5,177 bases of DNA. It comes from JAZPYZ01 sp045544455. Its GTDB lineage: Bacteria; Bacillota; Clostridia; Oscillospirales; Acutalibacteraceae. Under the pieces are notes generated by a model. That model was not told where the DNA came from and did no database searches. It saw only the letters and a list, made by a program, of their open reading frames with translations. Positions 4,505-5,177 of this stretch are shown here, one piece after another; within the stretch, counting starts at the first letter, position 1, and each line of letters starts with the position of its first letter. The position numbers and the translations under genes were made by a program. The stretch spans positions 1-5,177 of the forward strand of contig JAZPYZ010000006.1 in NCBI GenBank assembly GCA_045544455.1, in the 5' to 3' direction.

Positions 4505-5175
4505 CATTGAGCGAGTATTTAGACCTCATTACGAGCCAACACAGGAACAAACCAAAATTCAGCGGAGTAACTGCTAGCGCGGTTGCTCCGCTTGCTTTAT
4601 GTCAAGGTTTTATAGATACCAGTCTTTTAAGGGCGTGGGACCTCGACACAGCCATTGGCAAACAACTTGACCATGTGGCGGAGTGGATCGGCGCGACACG
4701 CTATATAGAACAACCGCTTCTTGACTTATATTTTACATGGGATGACCGCGTGATTACAGGTTGGGAACACGGTTATTGGCAAGGAAAATATGATCCATCG
4801 ACAGGCGTCATTGCGCTTGGTGACGACGTTTTCCGAACGGTCCTATATGCCAAAATCGCCTCTAACAACTGGAACGGCTCGCGTGAAACAATGGAGGGTA
4901 TATGGAATAGCGCATTTGGCGATGAATCCACGTTAGCTGTTATAGATCATCAAGACATGTCGATAACGTTGTATTTGCAGGGCTTCACAAACAATCCCAT
5001 GCTCGAATTCATTCTGAAATCGGGCCGTATCCCGCTGAAGCCGGAAGGCGTAAGGATTCGCGAGTACATCATCACAAAAGGCGCGGTTTTTGGTTTTGAT
5101 TCGAATTCGCTAGCGGTTCGCGGCTTTGATATAGGGTATTGGGGGACGCCAATCACAGAAAGGAGCGGCGGCTAA
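4501..5175 (+). CDS. DUF2612 phage tail protein, likely wedge-to-fibre connector
   Basis: A complete 224-residue protein matching DUF2612, a family found directly after baseplate J genes in many contractile phages. No enzymatic function is known; by position it occupies the place of P2 gpI or Mu gp48 and probably links the baseplate to the fibres (inference). The family pattern runs nearly end to end: YLDLITSQHRNKPKF (6-20), FIDTSLLRAWDLDTAIGKQLDHVAEWIGATR as two segments (37-67), LYFTWDD...GWEHGYWQGKYDPSTG (76-102), LGDDVFRTVLYAKIASNNWNGSRE (106-129), VIDHQDMSITLYLQG (147-161) and SGRIPLKPEGVRIREY (174-189). The end (194-217) has the FGFD...VRGFDIGYWG pattern. The start ATG overlaps the J stop as ATGA; AGAGG at 4486-4490 lies 10 nt upstream. 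Two GYW-centred blocks (87-95 and 208-216) resemble each other. Confidence 0.9.
   Translation: MTLSEYLDLITSQHRNKPKFSGVTASAVAPLALCQGFIDTSLLRAWDLDTAIGKQLDHVAEWIGATRYIEQPLLDLYFTWDDRVITGWEHGYWQGKYDPSTGVIALGDDVFRTVLYAKIASNNWNGSRETMEGIWNSAFGDESTLAVIDHQDMSITLYLQGFTNNPMLEFILKSGRIPLKPEGVRIREYIITKGAVFGFDSNSLAVRGFDIGYWGTPITERSGG
5159..5165 (+). promoter_or_regulatory. Shine-Dalgarno-like site at the right edge, for a gene beyond the window
   Basis: AAAGGAG lies in the last codons of the DUF2612 gene, and only two bases follow its stop. With normal spacing it would serve a start at or just past position 5177, so the operon very likely continues. In this gene order the next gene is usually a tail fibre or other receptor-binding protein. 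Confidence 0.55.
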
Positions 5176-5177
5176 CG

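Noticed and set aside
497..5175. Contractile injection system or R-type tailocin instead of a phage
   Set aside because: No AAA ATPase or toxin cargo gene is visible, and the tape measure, plug and DUF2612 content is usual for phages. A tailocin cannot be excluded because capsid genes would lie outside the window.

Overview
The window is a compact virion-assembly operon from a contractile-tailed (myovirus-type) bacteriophage or integrated prophage. It holds one truncated gene and seven complete ones, all on the + strand, and is almost entirely coding. The host cannot be named from the sequence. Strong GGAGG-like Shine-Dalgarno sites and a membrane-puncturing spike with an HxH-type tip suggest a bacterial, probably Gram-negative, host. 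DNA composition is uniform across the window: moderately GC-rich, with conspicuous repeated use of CCGGC/ACCGGCG words. I see no sign of a recent cassette insertion.

Layout, left to right: (1) C-terminal end of the tail tape measure protein, cut by the left edge, 2-481; (2) Dit-like baseplate/tail protein, 497-1072; (3) Pam3-gp18-like baseplate plug, 1069-1392; (4) baseplate hub (gpD/gp27-type position), 1389-2300; (5) Gp138-family central spike, 2303-2938; (6) gp25-like wedge protein, 2955-3311; (7) gpJ/gp47-like wedge protein, 3311-4504; (8) DUF2612 protein, in the place where P2 gpI and Mu gp48 lie, 4501-5175. A Shine-Dalgarno-like sequence at the right edge suggests another gene, most likely a tail fibre or receptor-binding protein, just beyond the window.

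The genes build one machine. The tape measure sets tail length. The Dit-like protein, plug, hub and spike form the central axis that closes the tube and pierces the envelope. The gp25-like and J-like proteins form the wedge around the hub that triggers sheath contraction. The DUF2612 protein probably links the wedge to the fibres. Four junctions overlap (ATGA three times, TAATG once) and one has a 2-nt gap, so translation is probably coupled. Only the gaps before genes 2 and 6 (15 and 16 nt) are larger, and both carry a clear Shine-Dalgarno site. No promoter, terminator, tRNA, CRISPR array, insertion sequence or attachment site could be supported, and there is no gene-free stretch approaching 300 bases.

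No wholly new system is evident. The points most worth a second look are a 14-bp hairpin inside the hub gene, a hairpin at the tape measure/Dit boundary, a Pro/Gln/Asn-rich tail on the Dit-like protein, the histidine-rich spike tip, and a repeated aromatic GYW motif in the DUF2612 protein.
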